Assembly (NCBI RefSeq): GCF_910592395.1
Contig: NC_088315.1
Location: 16,537,808-16,601,807, forward strand
DNA from: Lineus longissimus
Lineage: Eukaryota; Nemertea; Pilidiophora; Heteronemertea; Lineidae
Length of the DNA: 64,000 nt
Reading direction: 5' to 3'
The position numbers were made by a program, and so were the translations under genes. The notes under the pieces were generated by a model. It was given only the letters and a program-made list of their open reading frames with translations. It did not search any database and was not told where the DNA came from. Below are positions 19,610 through 30,289 of this stretch, one piece after another. Numbering within the stretch: the stretch's first letter is position 1; each line of letters starts with the position of its first letter.

Positions 19610-22600
19610 ATGATGCCTAGATATCTGATGATTGCTGCAGTTATGGGTCTTGGATTACTTTCCATCCCATCGAAACAAAGAATAGTCCATTCATTAGGCT
19701 TGAAACGTAAGTATGTATTGGAGAAAACTGATGATAATATTACCGGTTTGCCCCACGGCGTCCCATCGGTTTGCCCCACGGCGTACCAGTCCTTCAAACT
19801 ACAGAGTCCCTTTTGAGAATTCAGGAACAAATTTGGGTGACGAAGTTACCCGTATAACTTTTTTTATATTTTGCCATCAAATTTCAGCCGATGTGACTTG
19901 GAATTTCGATGGCAGCTCTCGAGCTATAAGGTCAGTAAGGGCCAATGGGGAGGAGTGCAGGAGTTGACCCCATGATGAAGCCAAGTGGTGAATCAGACTT
20001 GATTTGGTTCCCAAAATTATCATTTGCCTAGATGTATATGTCAACTCATTTTAGATTTATAGTTATCGAGGTTGAAAGAGACTGGTGTTACTGAGGTAAC
20101 CAAAAATTAGACCTCTGTGACCTGAAAATACGCTATAATTAGGCTGGTCGTCTCGTGTCAAAGTAGGAGGAGAAAATTGGTTCGAACCGACAATATTGTG
20201 TCATGCTTGCATTTATTCAATTGTTTAAGCATTGTGTCTGTTAACTACACATCGCATGTTTTAAGCACTGGTCATATTTGGATGATCATTGGCAAAAAGG
20301 AATTAATGTTCCTTGAAAGCTCTACTGAGTATCGCTAAATGATTTGTTAGTTTGGTTGGTTGGTTGACTGAAGTACATTCGACTCTCTTGATAATATGTC
20401 CATTTGTCCCTCGGACATTCTATCCTCAAATGGATTGTCTTTTGAAGTCGAAGAGCTTCGTCCTTCCTACTTGTGGCTTGATATATGCATGCATGCAATC
20501 ATTGTCGTCCTTTCATTCAACGATACAGGGGCTGGTATTTTAGAATGTTCCTTTAGTCTAAAGGTACACCTTTAGCCTATTGTTATTATGTAAAGTCACC
20601 CTTTCGCGATTTTAGAATGAACCTTTCTTTGCATCAAAAAGTTGACCTTTTCTCTCTCCCTTTCGTAAGGTACGCATGGTTTTTAAAATGTTCCTTATCT
20701 AAAAGTTGACCTTTATTTTGGCTAAGGAATTCCTTTATTCCTGAGGTTGGTCGAGACCAACCTTTGAGTCTCCCTTTAGCTTGGTGTAGACTACCAGCTC
20801 TGTCATTTTGCTTGCGGCGTTCAGACTATCAGCATGGGAGACTACATACGGAGGGTCCAGAATATAGAGAGGCTGCAGATTGCTGCTCGCCCACGAGTTC
20901 CAAGGATTCGTCACACTATTTATGTGGATCCAGATGTACGAAGGAATGATGAACAATTCCGAAAACGTTACCGTTTTGTCAGGGAAGGATTCAGGCAAAT
21001 TCTCGATATGTTACGCGACGATTTACCCGAGCCAATTGACAATCGTGGATACCCAATCCCACCGGAAATTCAGGTGAAAGCAGCGCTGCGATTTTATGCC
21101 ACAGGAAATTTTCAAATTGTTGCTGGGGATTTGACCGATATTTCCCAACCTTCACTTTCAATAATTGTTGTGAAAGTTTCAAACGCCATCGCAAGGAAAC
21201 GACAACAGTTCATTAGGATTTCAGAACAGGAGGCTGCAAGAGCCATGCAGCGCAAATTCAAAGACATTGCTGGATTTCCGTACGTAATCGGCTGTGTAGA
21301 TGGTGTCCACGTACAAATTCAACCCCCACCTGTGGAGAATAAGGAAATATATCGTTGCAGAAAGAGCTTCATGTCATTAAACGTGCAAGGCATTTGTGAT
21401 GCCGACCTCCGTTTTATAAATGTTGTTGCCAGATGGCCAGGTTCCACCCACGACTCGCGCGTCTTCGACAACAGCTTGATCTGCAACAGATTTGAAAATA
21501 ACGAACTATCAGGTTTACTGCTCGGTGATAAGGGATACCCGTGTCGACCATTTTTGATGACACCTTTCCGCAACCCAGTTGGTCAAGCAGAAATTCGCTA
21601 CAATCAGGCACATGTTAGAACCCGTTCAAGGGTTGAACGTACATTTGGAATCTGGAAGAAGCGGTTCCCTTGTTTGAAATTCGGGATACGCTGCAAAATC
21701 TCCACAGCAATGAAGATAATAGTTGCAACCGCTGTCCTGCACAATTTTGCCAGGGACATAGGGGATCCTGACTTTGAGCCTGACGAAGACGACGATGGTG
21801 AGGATGAGCTTCAGCTAAATGACGATGCACTTGGTAATGCAGTGAGACAGACAATTGTACAACAATATTTTCTGTAGTTATCAGATTTTATTAGTGGTTC
21901 ACTGACAGTACACCTTGCTGTTCAGATGACATTTACCAGTGGTTAATTCATCTGAGAGTACATTTGGTACAAAGAATAACTGGATTCATTTCAACCACTA
22001 GAAGCAGGAGAATTAATTCTGTCCCGTAACTTTTGGACAAAGTCCTGTTGCATTTTCAACAGTTTCATACGTTCCTCGTGTTCATCCTCTTCAAATGCCA
22101 TATTCTGCCTCAGACGTTTAATGTGCAGGTCATGTTCTGTTTGTTGCATTATGAGTGCCCTGTCAACAGCTGACATACTAGTGCTGGACTGTTCTGATGA
22201 AGGCATCGATTCAGATGTGTTTGGACGTTTTGATGTGGCCCTATTTTCTTTCTTTGGCTCTGAGGCTGCCGGCTTAGGTTGAGATGTTGTCAAGGATGGG
22301 GTGGGGCTGTCAATTACGACACTTGGTGGTGAATACTCCAGTTCTTCTACATTGGCATTTCCTTCGGATGTTGAAGGCTCCATCAATAAGACATTTGCAT
22401 CTGAAATGTTTAACAAGGTGTATCAATTTAAACATTCTAGATCAAGTAGTGATGAAACGTACCACATTTGGAGAAATGTTTGTAGAGAGCTGTAATAGAT
22501 TGCAAAAATAAAGATACATGTATCTGATACTGAACGTGTAACGTACCAGTGGATCCAGCACATCGCTGCAGAGTGAGGTCACCATGTGGGACGTGTCATC

Positions 22601-24987
22601 TGCTGTTGCGTCTGGATCGATAGTGCCGCCACCTGTCTGCCTTCGATTTTCCTTTTCCTTGCTCACATCCTTCTTAGCCTTCGTCTTCAGATTATCCCAG
22701 ACCTTTTTGAGGGTTTTAACATCAGCATTCTGTATCCCCTTCTGCGAGTTAAAACTGATCTGCGGTGATGCGGTCCCACGCTTGGGACTTTGCGCTATTC
22801 GCCTTCGATGTATTTTGTTTGACATCCAGGATGCACTTCTCCTTGACCAGTAACGTTGCTAGCAAATTCTTCTGTAGCTCCGAAAATATTCTGCGTTTCT
22901 TTTTCACTGATGCGCCTTTTCCCTGTGTTGACTCCATCGCCATTTTACTACTACTGGGCCTAGTGCCACTAGCAGACGAGAGAACACTGCTTTGCAAACA
23001 TCTGTTGCATCATTCCCATTGTGCACTGATGAGATAATCGGTTAAAGTTACGCCTTTCGTAAGGAACACTTACAAAATGCCCTCAAAAAGTGGACCTTTC
23101 ATTAAAGGTGTACCTTTACAAAGGAATTGCATAAAGTCGGTTCTAAAAACGAAAACCAAAATGTGTACCTTATGGAAGGGACACCTTCCGAAAGGACACC
23201 TTAGCAAAAGTTAACCTTTGGCCAAAATAAAGGAACATTCTAAAATACCAGCCAGGACGTTTTATGGAAAGAGTGCATCTTATGTCAACTCATCTATCTT
23301 TGGGCGGGTAATGACTTTCAATAATGGCAGAGAACCCAAGCAGTGTGTAACCGCCCCAGCGGTCAATCTCAGAGGCGGCTGGTTGACCATCATGTTCTAC
23401 TTCAGACCCAAATATGTATATATACATACATGTACATTCAAACGTCAGACGCTGATCACATTCATGATTGAAAGAGATATGTTAATGTTTTCTCTGCCTG
23501 TCCGAATTTTGTCGTGTATTTTGGCATGAGTAGTCAAAATGGTCACAATGTTTCTACCTATTAATCAGGTTGTTTGTTCTACGATCAATGGCATCAGTTG
23601 ATCATCGCGGTCAATGTTTTAAAGGAAGAATGTTCTAATGTTTTAAAGGAAGTATGTTCCTCGAAATCTCTACTGAGTATCGCTGAATGATTTGTTGGTT
23701 GGTTGGATGGTTGACTGAAGTACATTCGACTCTCTTGACAATATTATGATCATTTGTCCCTCGGACATTCTATCCTCAAATGGATTGTCTTTTGAAGTCG
23801 AAGAGCTTCGTCCTTCCTACTTGTGGCTTGATATATGCATGCACGCAGTCATTGTCGTCCTTTCATTTAACGATACAGGATGTTTGATGGAAAGAGTGCA
23901 TCTTATGTCAACTCCTCTATCTTTGGGCGGGTAATAACTTTCAATAATGGCAGAGAACCTAAGCAGTGTGTAACCGCCCCAGCGGTCAATCTCAGAGGCG
24001 GCTGGTTGACCATTATATTCTACTTCAGACCCAAATATGTATATATAGATAGATTCAAAACTCAGACGCTGATCACATTCATGAATCAAAAGGGATATGT
24101 TCATGTCGACTCCGGTTGTCCGAATTTTGTCGTGTATTTTGGCATGAGTGGTCAAAAAAGTCAGAACGTTTTTGCCTATAAATTAGGTTGTTTGTTCTAC
24201 GATCAATGGCATCAGTTTATCATCATGGTGAATGTTTTAAAGGAAGTCTGTAACCTTTACATTGATGGGAGACAACTTGAACTGGTAGGGTATCGTAAAA
24301 ATCCAATCCCGGATATCAGTTGGAGAGGAACGATAATTGGGTGCCGTTGTTACAAGCTGCATATTTCTAAACGTAATTGCAAGCCGTGTTTTCGAGCTGA
24401 TATCGCTCAAATTCTTATCTATCGAGCGAAACTGAGTGATGAACAATTGAGGAGACTTCATGACGACTGTAAGTGTTTTCACTTATGGATTATCATTTGG
24501 TGGAATATATTAGCTGAAATCTGTAACCTGTTCATGGCACGACACGACGAGGCTTCTGTACCTATAATAAACAACCAATGAAAGAGGTGATATGACCTGA
24601 ATTAATGGAGTCCTATACGTCACTAAGAATTGATATAAAGTAGTTGGTCATGTCATGCATGTCATATTTTACCCTCCCCAAACGTATAAACGCATGCTGC
24701 TCGAATTTCTTCGTACATCAATTGAACTCGTTGGGTGCCAAACGACGTATATCACCGTAGAATTGGTAAACTCGCAACCCCTTTTCTAACTCACAATTGA
24801 CTTGTGTCTGGTGGTTAAAACCTCTTTTTTATTAGTAGTACAAATAAAATGAATGGAATTATTTTGCAATGTATTTAAAACGTTTGCACATGTTTGGACT
24901 AAAACGTGTCCGTATGAGTGATCATACTACAGTTGACGGAATTGATGTCTATTTCTCTCGCAGTCTTGACTCTTCGAGGAGGCACCG
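19610..24987 (+). CDS. Secreted LamG-domain protein gene 1 (4 exons)
   Basis: Exon 1 (19610-19706): ATG, a hydrophobic signal-peptide-like start (YLMIAAVMGLGLLSI), donor AAAC|GTAAGT. Exon 2 (19888-19930): acceptor AAATTTCAG, encodes DVTWNFDGSSRAI, donor AG|GTCAGT. Exon 3b (23879-24468): acceptor GATACAG, 590 nt, donor ACT|GTAAGT. Exon 4 (24964-24987): 24-nt micro-exon, acceptor CTCTCGCAG, donor ACCG|GTAAG. All phases are compatible. Exon 3b reads as a LamG/concanavalin-A-like sandwich, including GGWLTIIFYFRP, DQWHQFIIMV, LYIDGRQLEL and the closing IAQILIYRAKLSDEQLRRLH. The product should be secreted and bind carbohydrate or protein ligands; the target is unknown. Later exons and the stop were not found. 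An intact Harbinger lies between exons 2 and 3b. Confidence 0.65.
20834..21877 (+). CDS. PIF/Harbinger transposase (HARBI1-like)
   Basis: 347 codons, uninterrupted, ATG at 20834. DDE_Tnp_4-type nuclease: GCVDGVHVQI (D156), GSTHDSRVFD (D207), LLGDKGYP (D232) and RSRVERTFGIWKKRF (E268). The N-terminal ~120 residues are helical and contain the usual FRKRYRF...RDDL segment. The C-terminus is acidic (EPDEDDDGEDE). In this family the nuclease needs the Myb/SANT-like partner for DNA binding and nuclear import, and that partner lies head-on 110 bp downstream on the other strand. Confidence 0.93.
   Translation: MGDYIRRVQNIERLQIAARPRVPRIRHTIYVDPDVRRNDEQFRKRYRFVREGFRQILDMLRDDLPEPIDNRGYPIPPEIQVKAALRFYATGNFQIVAGDLTDISQPSLSIIVVKVSNAIARKRQQFIRISEQEAARAMQRKFKDIAGFPYVIGCVDGVHVQIQPPPVENKEIYRCRKSFMSLNVQGICDADLRFINVVARWPGSTHDSRVFDNSLICNRFENNELSGLLLGDKGYPCRPFLMTPFRNPVGQAEIRYNQAHVRTRSRVERTFGIWKKRFPCLKFGIRCKISTAMKIIVATAVLHNFARDIGDPDFEPDEDDDGEDELQLNDDALGNAVRQTIVQQYFL
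21991..22943 (-). pseudogene. Myb/SANT-like Harbinger partner protein (2 exons, one frameshift)
   Basis: First ATG at 22943. Exon 1 runs to about 22547 (minus donor CTG|GTACGT, or GTTACA 4 bases further for better phase). Exon 2 runs from 22400 (acceptor AAACATTTCAG) to the stop at 21991. The DNA-binding part carries RRIFSELQKNLLATLL and KTLKKVWDNLKTKAKKDVS, as in MSANTD/Myb_DNA-bind_5 proteins. Exon 2 is a Ser/Pro linker followed by a coiled coil (IKRLRQNMAFEEDEHEERMK). One extra T in a T-run at about 22752-22755 breaks exon 1, so this partner is disabled unless the base is a sequencing error. Its homologue is at 62110-63525. Confidence 0.82.
23256..23560 (+). pseudogene. LamG gene 1, duplicated exon 3a, decayed
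   Basis: Homologous to the first half of exon 3b. It begins at the AG|GACG acceptor regenerated by the Harbinger target duplication. A one-base deletion in ATGATTGAAAGAGATATG shifts the frame and gives a stop at 23527, and the TATTAATCAGG stretch carries a further stop in the ancestral frame. The exon and its upstream ~190-bp intron segment are a tandem copy of those at 23690-24468. Confidence 0.7.
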
Positions 24988-26035
24988 GTAAGTTTTATAT
25001 CGTGAGATAGACAGGTCAAGTGTTTGGTGCCATGGTGAAAACATGTCAGCCTCAAATATGATTTCGAAAACAGCTTACCTCACGAGGAAGTATATACTAA
25101 ACTTACAAAAGATAATGGACTGGGCAAAAACAAAATGGACTAGTAAATCTGGTGAAATATAGCCTACTCAGGCTGAACCATGTTTGGACAGCACATCACT
25201 ATCACTTACACTGATGAAATGACGTTTTGTGGACCACATCTGTTTTTATAGCACAATGAGGTCAGTATTCCCTCGAAAACTCGATAAACATATCTCAAAT
25301 CATTAGCATATTCGGTGTTCAAAAACATTTTTTGCCGCTCATTTTGGAAATTTTAGACCGATATCAATAAATCTAAAGTACCGTTGGATTCTATTTGTTG
25401 TTGTTGTCCGATGTAGTAAACAATTTTCAGTCGTCCAACTGCTTACTTACCGCGAAATCCGGCAGAGTAGGCGCAGAAATCCGTACAAACGTGACATCAG
25501 CAGCGGCCAAAATTGTACAATCATAATTCTAAATATTCTAAATCGCCTCAACGCGAAAGGCTGGATCTCATGATATTTTCAAATGCGTGTTCCTTTCGAT
25601 TTCTTCTAATATTCGACATTTCGCAGAAAATATCGGTATATCAGTTGTCCAATTACTACGGCAACAAAATTTGGCAAGCGCGTGTAGAGCAAACACACCA
25701 GGTCGATGTTTGAATTTTGAGTTTTTAATAGAGATTGTCTGGGCATTAGTTATGATCCACTCGATAAAACTTCAGCTCATGCTCGAACTCGGCCATTTCG
25801 TTCTTACACTAAGTTACAGTTGTAGTGATCAGTTGACCATGTGCGCTATTGGGGACTTCATGTGCATACATGCTATATTGACTTCAGGCCCTGGGTGTGG
25901 CGTCGCTACTGCTGTTAAGCTCAATTGAGAAACGTTAAGCAAACGGATCCATCTTCTGAAAAAAAGGGTTTTGCATTATATTGCAAGCACAGTGCTGCCG
26001 CCAACTGCAATAACGTTCATCACTAGGTAAGATCG
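24988..26035. other. Duplicated tail behind LamG gene 1
   Basis: Matches 41123-42144 with small indels. Short ORFs (25513-25713, 25587-25928) lack domain signals and are not conserved in frame with copy 2. Remaining exons of the LamG gene, if any, are not obvious here. Confidence 0.5.
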
Positions 26036-26762
26036 CATTGTCTAATTTATTTCTATACCCGGTTGCCAGAATGAGTAGTTTCAAGAGCTGTGTCAGGCAA
26101 CATTATCGTTATGTTTATATTACAACGTTTGTTCTTCACAGAGGTGCTATTTATGAAAAGCTTTAATGACGAACCCGCACAGTTGATCAGGACTTTGAAA
26201 TCCACGTCGCGACTCGGGTGTGCAACCGAACGAAATAGCGTATGTCAAACTCATTATTTGGAGACAAAATGTACGTATTTTATTTTCGTTGCGAAACTGA
26301 GGCGATGTGGGTACTACCATGCCCCGTGAAGGAGCAGACTATACATTCGAGATATCATTGGAAAGAATGTAATCAAGACAAGGAGAACATTTTCCCGGAG
26401 CTTCATTCTCTGACTAAATGATTGGTGCATTATCACTACTATACTGTAGTTTCATGAAAATAACACCACTTCATTAACAGCCGGTGTCGCCGCCCCTGAC
26501 TCATGGGGTGGCGAACAGAGCTGTTGAGAAGGCCGATCATTGGCTGGGATTCCAGAGAGGGTTGTCCAGGCCTCATATCCAATATACTTCAGTTTCGAGT
26601 CCAATCCTTATTGTTTGGGTTGTTGAAACCGATTCGTAGGTCTCCTATGAATGGAATAATGGGATCGGGCCTTCGGCCATTGTACTGAGTGTCCCAGAAC
26701 ATTTTCAACTAATCGTCATTGGTAGTGTAAAGGGTGTCCCAGTGCTAATGGCTGATAGTGTA
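26036..26762. other. No recognisable gene
   Basis: Unique sequence after the duplication. It includes an isolated AAAGGGTGTCCCAG stretch near 26730 that resembles a mariner-type end. Confidence 0.45.
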
Positions 26763-28475
26763 CAGGGTGTCCATGAAAAAAGTCCAACTGACATATTGGC
26801 TTCTGCTGGTTTTAGGGACTGACCTGCCCTTTCAAAGTGAGGCACTGCTCAGGGAGGTAATGGAGCATTTCTTCAGGTCTTATCATCCCTTACCAGCTTC
26901 GGGCTTTCAACGATACTTTGCAGTGCGAAATTGGTAAGAATAAGAAGTTGTCCGTCACATATCTGGAGACAAAACCAAACATCCCTCTGAATGTACAGTC
27001 TTGTCCGAAGTGATCAGTGAAGGAATAAAAAAGAACGATGCAAATCCCGATTCAATTTTTTTTCAAACCTAAAGATACACATTATTAGATTGTCCAGCAA
27101 CGTCTAACGGTTGTACGAGGGATGTGCAACCAGCAGGTACGTAATCCAGGCTGCCTCTCATGTCGCGGACTCTCGTCCGGAAGTTCTCTGTCCGGTAGAC
27201 CTGATAATGATTGACGATTAACAGGAACTGGTCGGTCTCGTTGTCGGTGACGTAGGGTGATAGGACTTCATCTAACCAGTGGTGCGCCGTTTCCTCCCTC
27301 ATCCAACCAGTTTCCGATGGGGTAATCTTTACATCTGCTGGTGGGTTGTCTTGGAGGGCTGCAAACACCCGGACGAAACCTATTCTGGGGAAGGTGATGT
27401 GCGCCGGCAACTTTGCTCCAGAGGCTGCGATGCAGAGGGTGACGGTGTATCCCAGCTTGGTATTGGACCTGGATAATCGGACGTCTATGGCCTTACATGG
27501 TTCTCATATCAAACAGGACAAAGGTTTGGTCCATATTAAAGAAGAACCGCATCTTTATATCAAGATGATCGATGCTCCCAGCAACCGCATCTCGGAAGGT
27601 CTGGATCCTTGCAGCAGCATCAGCGGGGACGGTCGTTGTATTCTTCCGTAGGGACACGGGGCGTCTCTTCATCAAGCATTCCACCCAGCCTATGGAAGCG
27701 TTGAAATCCCCTAGCTGAGGGCGACAATGCTGAATCCCTTCTCTGACATCTTGGGCTGACTCATTCCAATGCAGCTTTGCCACACTACCAACGCCTTATC
27801 TTGAATGTCGAGAACGGAGACTGCGAAGCGACGCTCTCTCATCTGCTGCAGCCATTGGTAAAGCTGGTCCTCAGCCTGTGGCCATAACGGATCACGGGGC
27901 TCCATCACCGTCTTCTTCCCGCCATGCCCCTGTTCTTGCTTCTGCTCGAGGTCCTCGAGATTCCACCTTCTAAACGTCTCCCAGGGGATGTTATAGTGGG
28001 CGGCGAACTCTCTCATACTGCGCACCGTACCGTTCACAAGTGCCTCCTTCTGGTCTCTCAGGTAGGCAAGTTTTTCTGTCACGGTGTAGCGCCGGCGTCG
28101 TTTTCTCTGCAGCTCTACAGCATCTATTGCCGCACAGGTTGTCTCTAATGTGGGTACCCTCAGTGGGGCTTCATTTATAGGCCTAAGAGGCCCTAGAATT
28201 ACTCAAGAAAACCACAAATCCTAGAAACTTCGATTCTGTTTTCTCCCACGTAGGCCTAGGGAGTCTAAATCAAAAAAAGAGGGTTGTAGAAAAACAGAGG
28301 ATGAGCTCCTCGTTTTTCTTCGGAATTTCGTGACTACTATCATTGCCTGAATCTCACTTTGCTTTACTGATGCAAGCATTCGTAGATTTTTCTTCAGAGT
28401 TTCAATAAGGACCTTTTTTGTTTTGGGGGGGTTTGGATCAATCTAAAAGGTGCTTCAGTTTTATGAGACAACCTG
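26763..28475 (-). mobile_element. pogo/mariner-type element, 1.7 kb, decayed
   Basis: TA dinucleotides at 26761-26762 and 28476-28477 flank imperfect inverted ends: CAGGGTGTCCATGAAAA at the left, and the complement of CAGGTTGTCTCATAAAAC at the right. It contains a broken pogo-family transposase on the minus strand. The TA target and CENP-B/DDE_1 coding fragments fit the pogo/Tigger group of Tc1-mariner. Confidence 0.75.
27069..28082 (-). pseudogene. pogo-like transposase, broken
   Basis: Three minus-strand pieces in order. 28082-27711 is the helix-turn-helix part (REFAAHYNIPWETFRRWN) and the CENP-B-type second domain start. 27783-27493 continues CENP-B (FNASIGWVECLMKRR) and reaches the first catalytic Asp in FFNMDQTFVLFD. 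27410-27069 carries the C-terminal DDE_1 end with VPAGCTSLVQPLDVA. At least two frameshifts separate them, and the middle catalytic Asp region is poorly preserved. Cannot make active enzyme. Confidence 0.85.
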
Positions 28476-28913
28476 TATAAAGGGTCGGCGAGTGGCCTTA
28501 CCATTTACGTCATTCCACATGCGCACTCATCGACCAGTAGGCCCACAACACTTCGAATCAATAGGGCTGCGGTAATAAGTGATTTAGCGTAACCGTGACA
28601 GCTCGGCTGAGCCATCACAAGGGCCAGCGAAGTCACTCATTGGTTACCTCTGGTGAATAGACTCGAGAGAAGAGGCCGGTGTAACATCTGTGGTTGTTTC
28701 CCATGTGTCAGTGTTTCCAAACAATAGGCAGCTAGAGAGACCATGACTTTTCAATAGGGGGATACACAGAAAAACTTGTCAATCTATATTTTAGCGTTCC
28801 CAAACAATGAGGGGAAACACTCAAAAATAGAAACACTCAAAAACATTACACCGGGTTAGCAACTCTGGTTACGGATTTCCTCAGACCAAGCACGCACGCC
28901 CCATTACGCTTAA
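28476..28913. other. No recognisable gene
   Basis: Spacer between the pogo and Harbinger elements. A small direct repeat of a GGGGATACACAG / GGGGAAACACTC kind lies near 28758-28818. Confidence 0.4.
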
Positions 28914-29249
28914 GGCCTGTGTCCACCTGTGCGTTTTGCGCTGCGTTATCACGGAGCGTATGACGCATAGAAACTGCGCATTGTAAAGTTCAATGGCTTT
29001 TCAAAGAACCCTGTCCTTTTGTGCATGACACGGTCTGCACTGCGCTACGTAATACGGCCCATAAAGATTTTTTTTATGAAGCGGATCACGCAACGTAGTT
29101 CTAGTCCGTGTTATGTGATCAGCCAATAGAAACTGACCATAGGCCTAGGATATGAAAGGGTGGCAATATGTGAACATTGCATTTGCCATGTTTGGAGTTG
29201 GTCAGGATGTCAAGCAGGAATTCGGAGGATGCCAAGACTCACAAATTAA

Positions 29250-29990
29250 AGAGGTTGAATAGCGCCTCCAGAAGCAAGCAACAGCGCCACCCGTAGCAGA
29301 AATAAGAACTGCTTAGTGACGTCATGGTTTCCATATACGGCATCTCATTTGCATATTTTCACAACCTTATTTACTACGAGTTATAAATATGCCAGTAGCA
29401 CGTGGATCATGCCGGGCGGCGCTGTCAGGTGTTTCCACTATGGGTTACATAATCGGCTACAAAGAGGCCAGTGTTCTTGTAAATGAAGTTAGCAATGATA
29501 GCGAAAGAATGTTAGTGTATGTTACGAAGTCAATAGCGATGGTAGTGAGTTGGAGAGAGGAGAAAATGGAAAATGGAGAGAATAGTAGTATGGATTTCGA
29601 GTCCCAAGAAGAAATTTTGCAAAGTTTTCATCAAACTGATAATCATATTCCTTCCTTCTCTGTCTCCAACAATTAAAAGTTGCTGCAGTCAAACTGATGC
29701 GTTTATCCGCGAGCGAATCGACGAGACGAGGCATTTTTCAAGCAATCGAATGGTACCTTACAGATCCGCAAGGGGCGCGTTACCGAAAATGTTGCAAAAA
29801 TCAATAACGTGATCGTAAATATTGTCATATTTTTCAAGATGAGAGTATGTAAATGATACGCAAACGGTAAACCAATGAAAGGCCAGTATCTTTTGAACCT
29901 TACAAGTGATTTGGGGGCCTTGAAACTCTTTATATTTATCAATGAATCCTTATTCCCGCCTAAGGTTTTGACCGGGCCGTGCAAAACTCC
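29250..29990 (+). repeat. Arm of the inverted duplication (partner 6165-7110)
   Basis: Matches the minus strand of 7110-6165 at both ends. In the middle about 90 bp replaces ~300 bp. It encodes a 95-codon ORF (29389-29676, ATG start) in which an upstream segment (GYIIGYKEASVLV) is fused in frame to the acidic MENGENSSMDFES part. In the partner these are in different frames because a few bases (AATGGAAA region) differ. Product unrecognised. Confidence 0.75.
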
Positions 29991-30009
29991 CCTTTTTTTC
30001 CCGGGCAGT

Positions 30010-30132
30010 TTCCTTTAATCCTTGAAGTTGAAAAAAAACCATGTATTTACGACAAAAGTTTGACCGAATACAAAGACACCCAGAAGAAGGATGACATCTG
30101 GAAACAGATAGCTTCTCGTTTAGATATCTCTG
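30010..30132 (+). CDS. MADF-domain exon, partial gene
   Basis: An open stretch behind a CCCGGGCAG acceptor-like site reads FPLILEVEKKPCIYDKSL, then KDDIWKQIASRLDISG, ending at donor TCTG|GTGAGT (30132/30133). Glu-x3-Pro-x2-Tyr followed by W-x2-IA is the core of the MADF (Myb/SANT-related) DNA-binding domain. In Harbinger elements such a protein partners the nuclease. The Met-bearing first exon and the C-terminal exons were not found. Confidence 0.65.
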
Positions 30133-30289
30133 GTGAGTACTAATGAGACATGCAGGCATGCATGTACATGTACATATAATGAACATTTACTTTGCAATGG
30201 CCATGAGATTGTCATACTGCCAGGGTACAGACCCGACACCTGAGACAAAGTACTTCTTGAATGCCGCGCGAACTGCCAGCCGATCCAGA

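Larger units (their letters stand above)
20530..23253 (+). mobile_element. Harbinger transposon, complete, 2724 bp
   Basis: Perfect 26-bp terminal inverted repeats (20530-20555 and 23228-23253, starting GGCTGGTATTTTAG). A 3-bp target duplication AGG lies at 20527-20529 and 23254-23256. The paralogous empty site at 37775-37785 reads ATACAGGACG uninterrupted, confirming both ends. Subterminal AAGGT/ACCTT motifs are abundant. It encodes an intact transposase on + and a Myb/SANT-like partner on -. Perfect ends, an open transposase and insertion after the segmental duplication all point to recent activity. Confidence 0.95.
16918..26035 (+). repeat. Segmental duplication, copy 1
   Basis: Collinear with 34510-42144 at high identity. 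Order: non-LTR 3' fragment, ~2 kb spacer, LamG gene with duplicated third exon, ~1.5 kb tail. Differences: a 2724-bp Harbinger is present only here (20530-23253), a 1471-bp pogo is present only in copy 2, and copy 2 has two deletions in its LINE part. The left edge joins the broken Kolobok-associated ORF, and the right edge is just past GATCGCATTGTCT. Confidence 0.9.
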
